Position numbers and translations under genes: made by a program. From Solen grandis (taxonomy: Eukaryota; Mollusca; Bivalvia; Adapedonta; Solenidae), in NCBI GenBank assembly GCA_021229015.1, contig CM037777.1, forward strand, positions 69,850,840-69,914,839: 64,000 nucleotides of DNA, in the 5' to 3' direction. Shown here one piece after another: positions 44,055-55,020 of the stretch (the stretch's first letter is position 1; the number at the start of each line of letters is the position of its first letter). Below the pieces are notes generated by a model. It did not search any database and was not told the DNA's origin. It was given only the letters and a program-made list of their open reading frames with translations.

Positions 44055-44890
44055 ACTCTGTGTTGATTGACGTTTGTTAAATACCATCATCATTGTTTTA
44101 CTGTTATTGTTTCCGCTTGATTTAGTTCTATTTGTTCCCAAGATCATGTTTTATAATTAAGTCTGCATTGCATAAGTGAATGTTGTCTCATTATTTACTG
44201 TTGTGTATTTCTTATGTGTACATATTCCTTGATTGTAAAATAATATCTAGTTTTTAGAAACAAATGTGTTTGTCCTTCTTGAATATCATTAGTTGAAAAA
44301 GTGAGAAAGAAAATATTTGCTTATCGAGAATGGTTGGCAAATGAAATACTGTTGACAACGAGTATTTTCACCTTTTCATTTAACGGTTGAAATACACAAA
44401 ACAGCGCTTACTGATAAAGCGTTAAACTACACTAAGTCCGACAATTGGGTGAAAATTTTATCAATACTTCATCTCTATAAACACATGGTGAGTGGCAAGT
44501 AGATACCGTTTTATTGCAGTATCTTTACATTCGCTAGCGGTGTGTGTGTGGTTATTTGTATTTAATCACGTATGAAATACGTACATCGCTTAAGTAAATT
44601 CGAATAAACGCACTCAATTACAGAAGAATACATTGTAGACTACAACTATATTAAAACAAATTATTTATATTAAACCCAACATTTCAAATCATGTCTCCAG
44701 TATAATCTTCTGTATTAATGAGTATATATGTTTAGTTGCATTTGTGTGATAAGTATTATGTGAATAAATTAATGGTTGCATCATAAAGATGTCGATTTAA
44801 TTAGCAAGTGCGTACTATCAAAGTAAAACAGCACCTTTATTTTCCTAAAACGAGTGTGAAAATGCATAACTAGCTGTAATTATTTTCAAT
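44055..44890. other. spacer downstream of the polymerase with TATA-like promoter
   Basis: No coding frame. tctctataaacac near 44470 is a TATA-like element, followed by ATG|GTGAGT at 44482-44490, a possible short first exon with consensus donor. The sequence at 44600-44750 recurs at 45258-45400. Confidence 0.45.
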
Positions 44891-45064
44891 ATGAATCCAG
44901 TAATGAACGGGCAATGTTCTGAATGTGGAAGTCCATGCTATATAGAAAGCAGTAAGTGCTGCTGTGTTTTATCAGAACAGGGACAACAGCACAACTGCGA
45001 CATTATGGGAAATGAATGTTGTGATAAACATTTCCCTATAAACCACCATCCAATCCTTGATTAA
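44891..45064 (+). CDS. Cys-rich microprotein
   Basis: 57 residues (or 53 from the second in-frame ATG at 44903) with nine cysteines: C-x2-C-x3-C-x6-CCC, a single C, then CC, and a His-rich C-terminus (HFPINHHPILD). No signal peptide or membrane segment. The CSECGSPC start resembles a zinc-binding knuckle. A possible acceptor (TTTTCAATATGAATCCAG) lies between the two ATGs. It is located between the direct repeats, downstream of the polymerase and upstream of the right-end module. I do not recognise a family. A chance ORF is possible, but the cysteine density argues for a real product. Confidence 0.5.
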   Translation: MNPVMNGQCSECGSPCYIESSKCCCVLSEQGQQHNCDIMGNECCDKHFPINHHPILD

Positions 45065-45137
45065 ACCCGGGAAAAATCACGGTCCTTTTCAGGACCACAA
45101 ATTCACTTCATAGTCTCTCCCTTTTTATATTCATGCA

Positions 45138-45138
<1 letters not shown>

Positions 45139-45173
<35 letters not shown>
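45139..45173. repeat. (GT)n microsatellite
   Basis: About 16 GT units inside the Polinton. Confidence 0.95.
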
Positions 45174-45175
<2 letters not shown>

Positions 45176-45455
45176 CAGGTACATACATAACATACATTTA
45201 ACGCATTTTGTATATGATTGTAGAAATTTTCTTTTAAACGGCATACACTTTAATTTAAAATAAAAACACATCCCACTACAAAAGAATACAATGGAGACTA
45301 CGTCAAGTTTTAAAAAAAACTATCTTTATTACTCCCAAATAATTTACTTTGTCTCCAGTATAATCTTCTGTATTAATGAGTATGTTTAGTTGCATTTGTC
45401 ATGACATACAATGTTCAAGAAAGTATTACAAATTTCTTGTTCTTTTACACCAGTT

Positions 45456-45457
<2 letters not shown>

Positions 45458-45511
<54 letters not shown>
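45458..45511. repeat. (TA)n microsatellite
   Basis: About 27 TA units. Open frames reading Ile-Tyr repeats across it are artefacts. Confidence 0.97.
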
Positions 45512-45515
<4 letters not shown>

Positions 45516-46187
45516 GTTACACCTCAAACTTTCTTATGAGAAAAAGATACTGTGGCCATGAACTTTGTTATGTGCTTACAGTTTTTGTTGAGTAATCAAA
45601 CGTTTTTCCCTCCAAAATTACAAATCTGCTTATATCACCCTTGACAATAAGGGTAACTGACCTTTAATGTGTGAACAGATCAGTCAATAACCTCTGGCTA
45701 GTTCACTGATGGCTACTATATCGTGGTAAAATCAATACTTTTCACCTGGTAAGATAATAATCTATGTCTTCCAACCCGGGTTAAAACATCCATTACATTT
45801 GGATTTGTAGTCGGGTGTAATACCACAGAAATTCATTTTAACTAACGGTCTAATTATAAAGATAGAAGTAGAAAAGAATCATAAACATGTTGTTTTAAAC
45901 TGTGGTAAAAACTCTTTACTATTTTGTTAGTAGAGCATATTATTTAAATCATACTCTAATATTATAATAATTGAAAACTTCACTGATTAGTTCTATACAA
46001 TGATGGAGAGAAAAAAAGAGAAAGACTGTAAACACCGCTTTAGAACAACTCCACTCTGAACGCTATGTCATGACCTCTCTATCGCTTGGAGAGTCAGCTC
46101 CGGCGGGATGACCACCTGCGTGTGAATAGAGTGCGTTGTCCTAGCAACGTCAACTTTGGAGCGGGGGTTGGATGTCTCTACTGACCA
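45512..46187. other. spacer left of the inverted right-end module
   Basis: No convincing gene on either strand. Around 46060-46200 there is a GC-richer patch (gagtcagctccggcgggatgaccacc) not seen elsewhere in the window. If the inverted module is an active promoter it would transcribe leftward into this region. Confidence 0.4.
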
Positions 46188-46560
46188 AGTGTTTACACAC
46201 TCTCTGTTATCATTGTAACGAAAGTTTTAAAAGGTGTGAATAAAGGGATACAACTCTTATTATATCAAATGAGGGTGACAGAGTTACATAGCTTTAAAAC
46301 AAATTGTTTAGAACTTTAACATAAAAAATATTAATACAATAATGTTTTTCACTTAAAAGTTCAATCCAATATTTCACAACCAAGAGCTTGTCATGGTGCT
46401 GTATGATGTTCTATGAGGTTTAAACAAAATTCAACCTTGACCCAATCTGAAGCATGCGCAGACGTAACCTTAATAATGCGCGGTTGATGTTTTGACGCAC
46501 CAACTGACCAAGTGACATCTCCTAGTTTAAGAATCATAAGCTTGCGTAGTCGGTGACCTA
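46188..46560 (-). repeat. inner inverted repeat, right copy
   Basis: It matches 32850-33262 in reverse complement (see shared blocks there). Differences include loss of the TATAAAA box and of the GTAAGT donor, and a run ...aagctcttggttgtgaaatattggattgaac in place of the left gaattg|gtaagt. The short minus-strand frame ending at 46391 is a shadow of this repeat. Confidence 0.85.
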
Positions 46561-46582
46561 GATCATCTGGTTTCACACTCTC

Positions 46583-46990
46583 TTACAAATCGCACAGGTA
46601 TAACTCTACATGTTTATCCATGTATGGATCGGTACTCCCCAAAGTATTTTCGAAACAGCCACCATTTTTCAAGTCAAATATATAGTTTACAACATTAGTA
46701 TTGTAGGCAACGTATTCCTTCCAATCATTTAGCTTCAAAGCAACGATATTGATGCATATATGATGCTTTTTTGCCAATTCGGTCAATACAATTTTAAAAT
46801 CGTCAAAAGTATTTGAGTCGTTTAACCATCTCCATATGTCGATTTTCGCTTTTGAGTCTGACATCTGACAAGAATGAAATAAGGCGACCTTGTATAATTC
46901 GTAACGAAGTACGTGTTTTAGAGATATAAAGGGTTATTCCACTAACTGGTGATAAATTTCCTGGCATAACTTTTCGGGTAACACATCCAT
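46583..46990 (-). pseudogene. right-end gene, F-box-like start, one internal stop
   Basis: The minus-strand frame starts at ATG 46990 (MDVLPEKLCQEIYHQLVE). It meets an in-frame TAA at 46936-46934 and stays open to 46583. The remainder from 46864 reads MSDSKAKIDIWRWLNDSN, then FKIVLTELAKKHHICINIVAL, ending YLCDL. The 'LPEKLCQEIYHQL' opening resembles an F-box helix pattern but is too short for a firm call. It mirrors the left-end gene: outer terminal repeat upstream, inner inverted repeat downstream, yet the proteins are unrelated. Translation from the inner ATG at 46864 would give an intact 93-residue protein. Confidence 0.55.
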
Positions 46991-47064
46991 GATTCGAGAA
47001 ATTAAAATGACTCTCTTATCTAACGACGCTAAATTTATCGAAACAGAAGTGTCTATACTTGTAA

Positions 47065-47332
47065 CGATAGACAAAACCTTAACCTTGAATCATGGACATG
47101 AGCAGACATGACCTAAATAGGATACCCTTAATTCGACCTTAACCTTGAATCATGAGCATGCGCAGTCGGTGACCTAGTTCACTGACCACAATTCAACCTT
47201 AACCTTGAATCATGAGCATGCGCAGTTGGTGACCTAGATCATTGATCATGATGACGTAGGCTTGACCTATTTACCCAGATCTGAGACTGGACCCTCTGGA
47301 CCCTCCTCCACTAGACCTCATTTGCTACTACT
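47065..47332 (-). repeat. right outer terminal inverted repeat
   Basis: Reverse complement of the left end. It has two 60-bp repeat units (aaccttgaatcatgagcatg / cgcagtNggtgacctag) instead of three. The final 17 bases CCTCATTTGCTACTACT mirror the start at 32057. Confidence 0.95.
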
Positions 47333-47338
47333 GACAGA
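47333..47338. repeat. target-site duplication GACAGA (right)
   Basis: Second copy of the 6-bp duplication, next to the right terminus. Confidence 0.95.
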
Positions 47339-48168
47339 ATGTGTTCTTTTCGGAAGTCGTGAACAGCTAAATAAGTGTAACACCCAAGAAATCAATATAT
47401 ATGGTGATGTTATTGAATCACAAAGTTGTATAAGGCATTATGGTGTATTTTTAATGAATCCCTTAATTTCAAAGATCATATTAGAAGAAGTGTAAAACTG
47501 CTATGATTAATTATTCAAAGATTAAGAACATTCGAAGGTATCTGTCAAAGGACGCCGATGAAACACTTTTTTATCTTTAGTAATATCCCACTTAGATTAT
47601 TGCAACATATTTCATATGGGATATCTCAAATGAATTATCCAAACTTCAACGTATTTAAAATGTGTGCTAAACTCGTGTTAAACCGTTCCATGTACGACAG
47701 TTCAAAACAGGCATTATTTGATCTTCATTGGCTTCCGATTAAATCACAAATCAGTTTCAAGATATTAACACACATGCATAACTGTTCGGTAGGAAACGCA
47801 CCATCGTATATAACAGAGCTTTTGTCTCTTCAAGTGTCAAAGCGAACCTTAAGATAATCTAAATTCTCTGATGATTGTTATGTTGTTCCTTTAATAAGAA
47901 CAAAACTTTCTCTGACAGAAGTGTTAGTACGACTGGTCCAAATTTGTGGAATGAATTACCACTTAGTCTGAGACAATGTGAATCTGTTGAAATTTTCAAA
48001 ATACAACTGAAATCATTTTACTATACTCAAGGACTATTTTGCACTGTTTTAAGTGATGCTTACGGCATTGCTGACTCTTCCTTATTGTTCAATGTATGTG
48101 TGTATGTCTCATCAGTTTTTAATCATTTTCATTGTACAACGCCATTGAATATGTATATGTATATGTAG
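47333..48168 (+). pseudogene. dead LINE, 3' portion after the Polinton
   Basis: The frame continues directly from the left fragment: ECVLFGSREQLNKC right after the duplication, then GDVIESQSCIRHYGVFL. With frame changes it reads CAKLVLNRSMYDSSKQALF, DLHWLPIKSQISFKILTH, APSYITELL, and finally TTGPNLWNELPLSLRQ and VEIFKIQLKSFY. These are the standard thumb and C-terminal blocks of CR1/Jockey-group LINE ORF2 proteins. A short repetitive tail near 48150-48170 may be the 3' end. Continuity across the target site proves that the Polinton is the younger insertion. Confidence 0.88.
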
Positions 48169-48289
48169 AAATAGGCGTTTAATCAAATTTGCAAGTTTCA
48201 ATTTTCATTTTGAGTTTTTGTTTTACATAAGGCAGACTTAGTTCTGCATAACTATATTTCACATCAGACATGTGATTTAAAAACACACC

Positions 48290-49690
48290 AGCGCAGCGTT
48301 CAGTAAACTTAACACTGACGTGAGTGCTTGCATAATGTCTACCCACCTATGAAGCTTCAAAATTATATGTTTCATAGTGCATGAGTAATGCACCGGACAA
48401 AACTAAATTGAATACGATATTAAACAAAACAAACAAAGGGCAATTACTAAAAATATGATTTGCAGAATTAAGGATCTTGTGCACTGCAATTCTCCTTTGT
48501 GATGTTTATTCACCTATGTAGTTTCAAGGGAATAGGTTTCATAGTGCATAAGTAATACTTTCAAAAAAGGGATGAACTTGAACAAAGGGCAGTAACTCCA
48601 AATATATTATGTGCAGAGTTACCGTTCTTGTGCACTGCACTTCTTCTCCATGTGATACATCTATCTATGAAGTTGCAAGATTATGTCATAGTGAGAAATG
48701 CTCTTGACAAAAAATAAGTATGAAATTTAGCAGGGGCAATAACTCCAAATTATGATTATAGAGTTACAGTTATTGTGCATGACACGTTTCATTCATAAGG
48801 TCTATCCACCTGTGAAGTTTCAAGTTAATAACCTTTATACTTTTTGAGTTACGTTTCAGATAAAAATGTTTCTAATATTTAACAAAGTAGAGTAACTCCA
48901 AAAAATATGATGCTCAAAGTTATAGTTCTCATGCATGACACTTCTCCTTAATATGATCTATACACCTGTGAAGTTTCAAGTTAATAGCTATGATACTTTA
49001 AAGTTATGCTCTGGACAAAAATAAAGTATGACATTTTACAAAGGGTAATAACTCAAAAATATGATGTGCAGAGTTACAGTTCTTGTGCATGATATTTTTC
49101 CTCCTTGATCCCTATAAACTTGTGAAGTTTTAAGTTAATAGCTTTGAAACTTTTTAATTATGCTCTGGACAAAAAAATAAGTATGAACTTATAGTTCTAT
49201 TGCATGACACTTCTCTTCCGTGAGATATTTTCCCTTGTGATGTTTCAAGTTAATAGCTTTGATACTTTGTGAATTGTACTTAAGACAAAAATTAAGAATG
49301 ATTTTAATAAAGGGCAATAATTAGAAATATATAATTCGCATAGTCACAGTTCTTGAGTATGACACTTCTCCTCAATAAGATCTATCTATAATGTACCTGT
49401 AAAGTTTGAGTTAATAGCTTTGATACTTTGTGAGTTACACACCGGACAAAAATTAAGTATGAAATTCAAGGACAATAACTCCAAAAATATGAAGCACAAA
49501 GTTATGGTTCTTGTGCACTCCACTTCTCCTCCATGTGATCTATCCACATGTGAAGTTTCAAGTTAAAAGGTTTGGTTCTTTTCTGAGTTTTGCACCGGAC
49601 AAAAAGTGTGACAGACAGACGGACAGACAAAAACAGTATGTCTCCCCTATATAAATATGGGGGGGGGGGGGTGGAGACATAAAAAAACTA
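48290..49690 (+). repeat. tandem-unit element, about nine ~150-bp units
   Basis: Units share gtgcaNagttacagttcttgtgca, cacttctcctNNNtgatctatccacctgtgaagtttcaag, ttaatagctttgatactttNtgagtta and aaagggcaataactccaaaaatatgat. The block closes in gtgacagacagacggacagac and a G-run at 49661-49673. Non-coding. Confidence 0.8.
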
Positions 49691-49859
49691 TAGCAATCAT
49701 TGAAGGTGATTAATAATCCCGTAAAACGCTTTAATACAGTAGAAGCCAGACTCCAGGTGGTGCATAAATAAGAACCTGTATACGTAATATATTGGTTATG
49801 ATAAGTAAAGTCTTTATTTAAAGTGGATTGAGAGTCAGTAATGGTTGTCTGGCACAGTA

Positions 49860-50400
49860 ATTTAAAAGTTTAGAGTTACAGTTCTTGGACACTCTACTCC
49901 GCCATATCGCCATCTTTTTTCATTTTAAGTTTCAAGTCAAGAACGTGTATAATATTCGAGTGATGTTCCGCACAAGAAAAACAGAATTAATCAAAGTGAG
50001 TTAATTCAAAAATAGGACCAAGGCATTATTTATGCCTACTTTGAGACAACTCAAGTGAAATTTATGACACGCACCTCTCCACCTGATTATCAAGGTACAC
50101 ACAAAATTTTAACCGATTCGGTTAAAAATGTAGAAGTTCGCGTCAGAAGATATTAAGAGTCGAATCATGGGCAATAACTCTGCCATCCTTGAGAAAACTC
50201 AAGTGAAATTTATGTCACGCAACTCTCCAATCGATTATCAATTCACACACAAAATTTAAATCGGCTAAGAAATATAGAAGTAGTTTGCGTCACAAGTTTT
50301 GGAGATTGACGGAAAGACCGACAAACTAGCAGACCGATAGACTGACCCCCATACACCCCAATCAAACCTCGTTTACGGGGTGGGGGTGAGGTATAATGAT
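49860..50400 (+). repeat. second tandem-unit element
   Basis: Two to three units with actcaagtgaaatttatgNcacgcaNctctccaNNNgattatca and acacaaaattt, closing in gacggaaagaccgacaaac and a G-rich end near 50380. Confidence 0.65.
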
Positions 50401-51863
50401 AATAATTAAAAGAGAAGAATTTAGATTACTAGTGTAAGGCTTCAAAGGTGCAACAACAACAACAACAACATAATTTTTGGTATTTGAATGATTCGTTGTA
50501 GATGACAATACTGGTCTAAATCAACGGATTGTACGTAAATGCATTTTGTAAACAAACGTGCAATTTTAAACACTAGTTTCGTCCTTTAACTACAAATAAG
50601 TCGAACAATGTCCAAATAAAATACGTCTGCATTCGATTATATACGTCCGTTTTTTTCTCGATATAAAATAATTATCGCTAATTTCCAATGCCCTTTCAAT
50701 ATAAATAAAAAAAATGTATGTAAGAACTCTAGTCTTTTTTTGTTTGTGGAAGAAACCGATATTCAAAATATTCACCGACGCGGTTTTTATTTTATCCGCT
50801 CAAACGTCCCTGAGAAACTTAAGAGAAGAAACTATTAAAAGAAACAGAATGAATCATGCTCGATAATTGTATAGTGATTTCGAGACTTCCATTAATGAGT
50901 GTCTAGCATAAGACATACATTTATTTGAAACCAAGTTTTGTATACGCCACAAAATGCAAATATAATACACAAAACTAAACTGAACTTGACAATAATCACA
51001 TTAAAGAAAACCTGCCATACGTTGTAAAAAATAAAATATAAATGTTACCTTAATATTCAGCTTCCACGCAATATTGTATGTCTTTTGGTCGCCAACACAT
51101 TTACAGTCTGAATGTTACACTGATAAACTCATTGCTATTTTTAGAAAATGCAGTCAAGCAAACGATCACACGTGATATAGCTGATAATACATTGTTTCCC
51201 GTTTAGGCATGTTACGGGGTTTTGCCAACCCAAAGTGGATGGGGGTGTAGAAAATGGAAAAGGACGTTTATGCCGATACTGATGACAAGAAACTTTCATT
51301 TATAAAATGCAATTTCTTGCAAAACACACATTTGAGTGAATTTTGCCAAATAATGACAGAAATTGGCCAACTCCTTGTAACTCACTTTTGACTCTTGTTT
51401 TATCATTTTGATTAAATCTGCGCATAGAAATTACATTGTATGGTCAACTATCGCGTTCCTTTAAGTTATATAGCACAACATTAAGCTTGTGTTTTTTATT
51501 AAAACTATGGGGAAGAAAGCGGGTATTGCTTAACAAACTTTGAGTTGAATAAATACATGTAGTTGTACCACCCTGCAATTTCACGTCGGGCACTTAAGTT
51601 TAACCATTTTAAGAGTCAACGTTTTCAAACATAGTTGTGTAGTATATAGGAAAATTGAGGGGTTTATATGCAGACATATTACCATTTACGAGGCACCCGT
51701 GGAGGGGACATTAGAATAGAATAGAAGATTGATTTAAAAACACCTCAACAGTCGAAAGACGTCATATGGTGTCTAAAAACGCTTAAAATTACGATAAGTC
51801 TATAAACAAGTGAATCCCGCACTGCAGGAGAGTAAGCACGTTTAATATATTACGTATGTAAAA
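50401..51863. other. intergenic DNA
   Basis: A (CAA)n stretch at about 50450-50470. Otherwise no gene or repeat family recognised. Confidence 0.4.
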
Positions 51864-52067
51864 TCAAAGCTTGTTATATATACCAACGTCTTTAATAAAT
51901 GCGATCAAGGAATCAACAGAAACAGTATTAAAAAGGTCTATCATAGATGCCACATTAAAATAATTAGTTCTAATAAGACTTAAATCAATACAGGGAATAC
52001 ATACAGGTTGTTCTTCTCGATTTAAAAGATAGGAGTGAGTTAAACGAGTATGTCCTATGCGACAACG
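51864..52067 (-). pseudogene. LINE ORF2 C-terminal fragment
   Basis: The minus strand reads RCRIGHTRLTHSYLLNREEQ, then VCIPCIDLSLIRTNYFNVA, and ends with a LIAFIKDVGIYNKL-like stretch and stop. RIGHTRLTHSYLL...PVC is the conserved tail after the RNase H domain of I/Jockey-type LINEs. 68 codons open, no start. Flanked by related gagggNNtatat sequence at 51655 and 52135. Confidence 0.75.
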
Positions 52068-53290
52068 ATTGATAACCTATTCCTCCCTACGCACGGAGGG
52101 GACATTAATCTATTTAAATGATATGTAGAAAAATTGAGGGGTATATACATTTATATACCACATAAATCTTATTCCAGTTTGTAAAAGCTATGGGATTTAA
52201 ATCATGGAGTGTATATCTTATTATATATATACATGTAAGAGACATTCTGCCACTTACGGGCCATCAAAGCCATTTGAAGGGGTATATATACCGTTATGTA
52301 TCACATAATTATTTCAACTTTCTAAAACTAAGGCCTATAAGTCTTGATATGTTTTCACGGAAGTAGATTTATAAAACACTACAAGCTTGTTGTATAAAAA
52401 TTGTGATGTCATGCTCTTTAGGCAGATACATGCTAAACACAAACAGAAGAGTAATAAATTTTACATATTTATGTTCCTTTTTTGTTATAATGGAAAATAT
52501 ATAATAAATAGTTTGCATTATATGTGAATATTCTTTTTGGTGTTAGTTTGTTGGATTAAGCGTCCCTCAGACAGCATTATTTATTTGGAGATAATACTAA
52601 TCAAAGTTTGCTTAGCACCACTTGTTAATTTCCCCTAGAGTTACAAGCTAAGACAAATGACCTAAAGGGCGTTCTACATTAAATAATACATTAAAACAAA
52701 TCTTGCTTCTGTGCAGAAGTTTTCATTATATACCAAACTTACTACCAGTAACAAATATATGCCTCACGGATCCCCAATACTGGAAATTAATCAAAAGGAA
52801 AAAGTGCGAATTTTGAGAAAACACATCAATATTGTGCCTCATTTGAACCCCGTTTTTAATTGAAGAAATCAATACCAACCACATACAAATACAACATTCA
52901 ATACAACACTTACAAAAGAACCATTCTTGATACTCGATCTCTCATCCAGCAAAATTGATAATTTTGGTGCAAATGATGACATCACGTACGGAATTTATAG
53001 TGGCACTACCGGAAGGACTCCTTTATATACACACCAAAACTTACCCCAACCCCGACCTCTACTACTGCTGCTACTCCCACAGACTCTTCTGTAGTCTACA
53101 TTATAAATGTATAATACTATTCTGAAGCATAACAGTAAAGTGGAGATAACTCGTACAAATCTTGAGTCAGTTTCTACAGAGGATATGCGTACATATTTGG
53201 CCAAAACTCGTCGCCTGCCAAGTTTTTCTAGTAAACCATTAACCACATGATATGGCGTGTAGGACCGAATATTTAAGTCTTATAGTTATG
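52068..53290. other. intergenic DNA
   Basis: Three ttgaggggtNtatat-type segments (51655, 52135, 52275) suggest a diverged repeat. No coding signal. Confidence 0.4.
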
Positions 53291-53299
53291 ACTAGACTA

Positions 53300-53545
53300 T
53301 TTGAGTTTACCGTCGCTTCGACAGTTTTTCAGTCATAAAGTGACGTCCAGCTAATTACAGGTTGAGGAAGACCCCGAATGCACGGAGGCATCCGGGTAGA
53401 ACCACCGACTTACCGCAAGTCAGCTGGAAGTCTTCCTCACATGAAAATTCGAATGACCCTGCCGGGATTCGAACCCACGCGGTGAAGGTCTGAGCGAATG
53501 TTAAAGTCAGCGACTTCACCCTCCCGACCACGGAGGCCCCTTATA
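53300..53545 (-). repeat. tRNA-derived SINE (minus strand), second family
   Basis: The minus strand from 53540 gives ggcctccgtggtcgggaggg (A-box region) and gtgggttcgaatcccggcag (perfect B-box). A body with aagacttccagctgacttgcgg and cacctcNgtgcattcgggg follows, ending in cgtcgcttcgacggtaaac. The body and tail recur in direct orientation at 56551-56705. Confidence 0.8.
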
Positions 53546-54777
53546 GTTATGAAACAGACTTATATATAATCATGTTTATCTGTATAATAATAAACACATT
53601 CACTCACAATCGGCGAACAAGATATGTTAATCTACAAGTGCGTCATATCATATGTCAATCAAATATCAGACTATGCGTGTCGCGAATCTTCGCAATGTAC
53701 GGACAGCATATCATACTTAAATTGATTCAGAGTTTATATACAGCTAATTTGATTTTTGTTTATTTTCAATTACTCTAGAATGAGATCTATTTTATGTTTT
53801 TGTATATTTGATAATTTATTATTATAAACCTTCGCTCCGAGCCACACTTGTATCATTTAAACAATATGAAAGTCGTGTCAGTCATGTTATGTATCTTCAT
53901 GTTTCACGATATTCTCCTGTGTGCATGATTTTATGGTGGAATCACAATTTATGTCATTATATATGTTTTACCCTGTTACCTTTTGCGGGAAAAGATGTAA
54001 TTACTTATGAATATGCAGTAATAAAGTTTATGTTACTTTACAATGTAAAAAACGTGGTGTTATATGCTTTGGCGGTAAAAAGTAGTATAAATAGCCTTTT
54101 GGTTGGGGGAATCTTATATTGGATTTAGGTAGGATTGGAGGAATGGAGATAATAAGATTTCGGACGGAGCTATATTATGTTGTATGGAAAAGTTGAATTA
54201 AAGTTATAGTATTATGGAAACGGTATTTCTTCTATTATCAGTGTGCAATGAAAATTGATGAACTAAAATGTTTTCGCGACAATGCGAGTCATTGATAGCA
54301 TATTTTTTGTACGATCCTTACCATGGTCCAATGTTTTATAACAATGGACTAAGCATATTCCACTAAAATTTTGACATTAGCGCAAGTGCATTGATTTTTT
54401 CTAATTTACAGCGGCTAAAAAATTGATACCGTGCATAATAAAACAAGAGCCACAAAGACGGAGCATTATACACCCGAAGGCAACATGAGGGCACAGGTGT
54501 TCGGCGTGTTGACTGGTCACTACAACCCAACCCAACCCCCTCTACAACCCCCCCCCCCCCCAACCCAAAAACAATGTAAACTGAGTATTTTTCATCTAAA
54601 ATTGTTTTAACTATTTGTTTTATGACTGTCATACAATTTCCGTCTCTTACAAAAAAAAATAATTATATGATACATACATAGACAGTAAAGGTATACAACT
54701 CATTTCACCAAAAACTACAGTCAACAAAGTTAAACGATCAGTGTCACGTCAATTTTCCCCCATTTTTTGCCTTTTAT
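53546..54777. other. AT-rich intergenic DNA
   Basis: No family signature. A C-run at 54551-54561 and a GT/AC-poor spacer lead into the assembly gap. Confidence 0.4.
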
Positions 54778-54877
54778 NNNNNNNNNNNNNNNNNNNNNNN
54801 NNNNNNNNNNNNNNNNNNNNNNNNNNNNNNNNNNNNNNNNNNNNNNNNNNNNNNNNNNNNNNNNNNNNNNNNNNNNN
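54778..54877. other. assembly gap (100 N)
   Basis: Fixed-size gap. It truncates the exon-like block that follows on the minus strand. Confidence 1.
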
Positions 54878-55020
54878 AAGATAAATCCTGTCTATAAGTC
54901 TGGGTATATGTATGAGATCTACTTTGCTTATCAAAAGATCTAACAATATCTACTTGCCCTTTGTTATTTTCCGGGTGGTTTTGTATTTCAACTTGAAGGC
55001 GTTTATTTTCATCCTGAATC
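54878..55020 (-). CDS. candidate host exon (truncated by gap)
   Basis: On the minus strand a pyrimidine-rich acceptor TTTGTTTGGTTTCAG precedes 55020. An open stretch follows: IQDENKRLQVEIQNHPENNK, then GQVDIVRSFDKQSRSHTYTQ and TYRQDL, running into the N block. The hydrophilic, coiled-coil-like content and clean acceptor look like a cellular gene exon. Its phase (one base before the first codon) is compatible with the donor of the exon at 56183-56227. No family recognised. Confidence 0.4.

Larger units (their letters stand above)
44600..45400 (+). repeat. pair of ~150-bp direct repeats flanking the Cys-rich ORF
   Basis: The copies lie at about 44600-44750 and 45258-45400. Shared blocks are aataaa(a)(c)gca..., tacaNaagaatacaNtgNagacta and gtctccagtataatcttctgtattaatgagtat, then gtttagttgcatttgt. 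The 3' part is near identical; the 5' part is more diverged. Confidence 0.8.
32057..47332 (+). mobile_element. Polinton/Maverick (adintovirus-like) element, 15,276 bp
   Basis: The termini AGTAGTAGCAAATGAGG and its reverse complement bound the element, with a perfect 6-bp target duplication. Contents in order (plus strand unless noted): small membrane protein, PC4-like protein, BIR protein, CxxC-HxxC protein, integrase with chromodomain, minor capsid, basic core-like protein, major capsid, packaging ATPase, two small conserved proteins, DNA polymerase B, Cys-rich microprotein, and a minus-strand gene at the right end. This is the virion-plus-replication gene set of Polintons, which are viewed as both transposons and endogenous viruses. 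It is inserted in the RT region of a dead LINE. Structural genes are open; integrase, ATPase, one small gene and the polymerase carry breaks. Confidence 0.97.

Noticed and set aside
45376..45595. Ile-Tyr-rich frames
   Set aside because: Translation of the (TA)n microsatellite.
46391..46576. Minus-strand 61-residue frame
   Set aside because: Lies inside the inner inverted repeat/promoter module and shares no codon pattern with the left copy.
52995..53246. 83-residue minus-strand frame with Ser/Arg run
   Set aside because: No conserved domain, poor context and no neighbouring exon signals.
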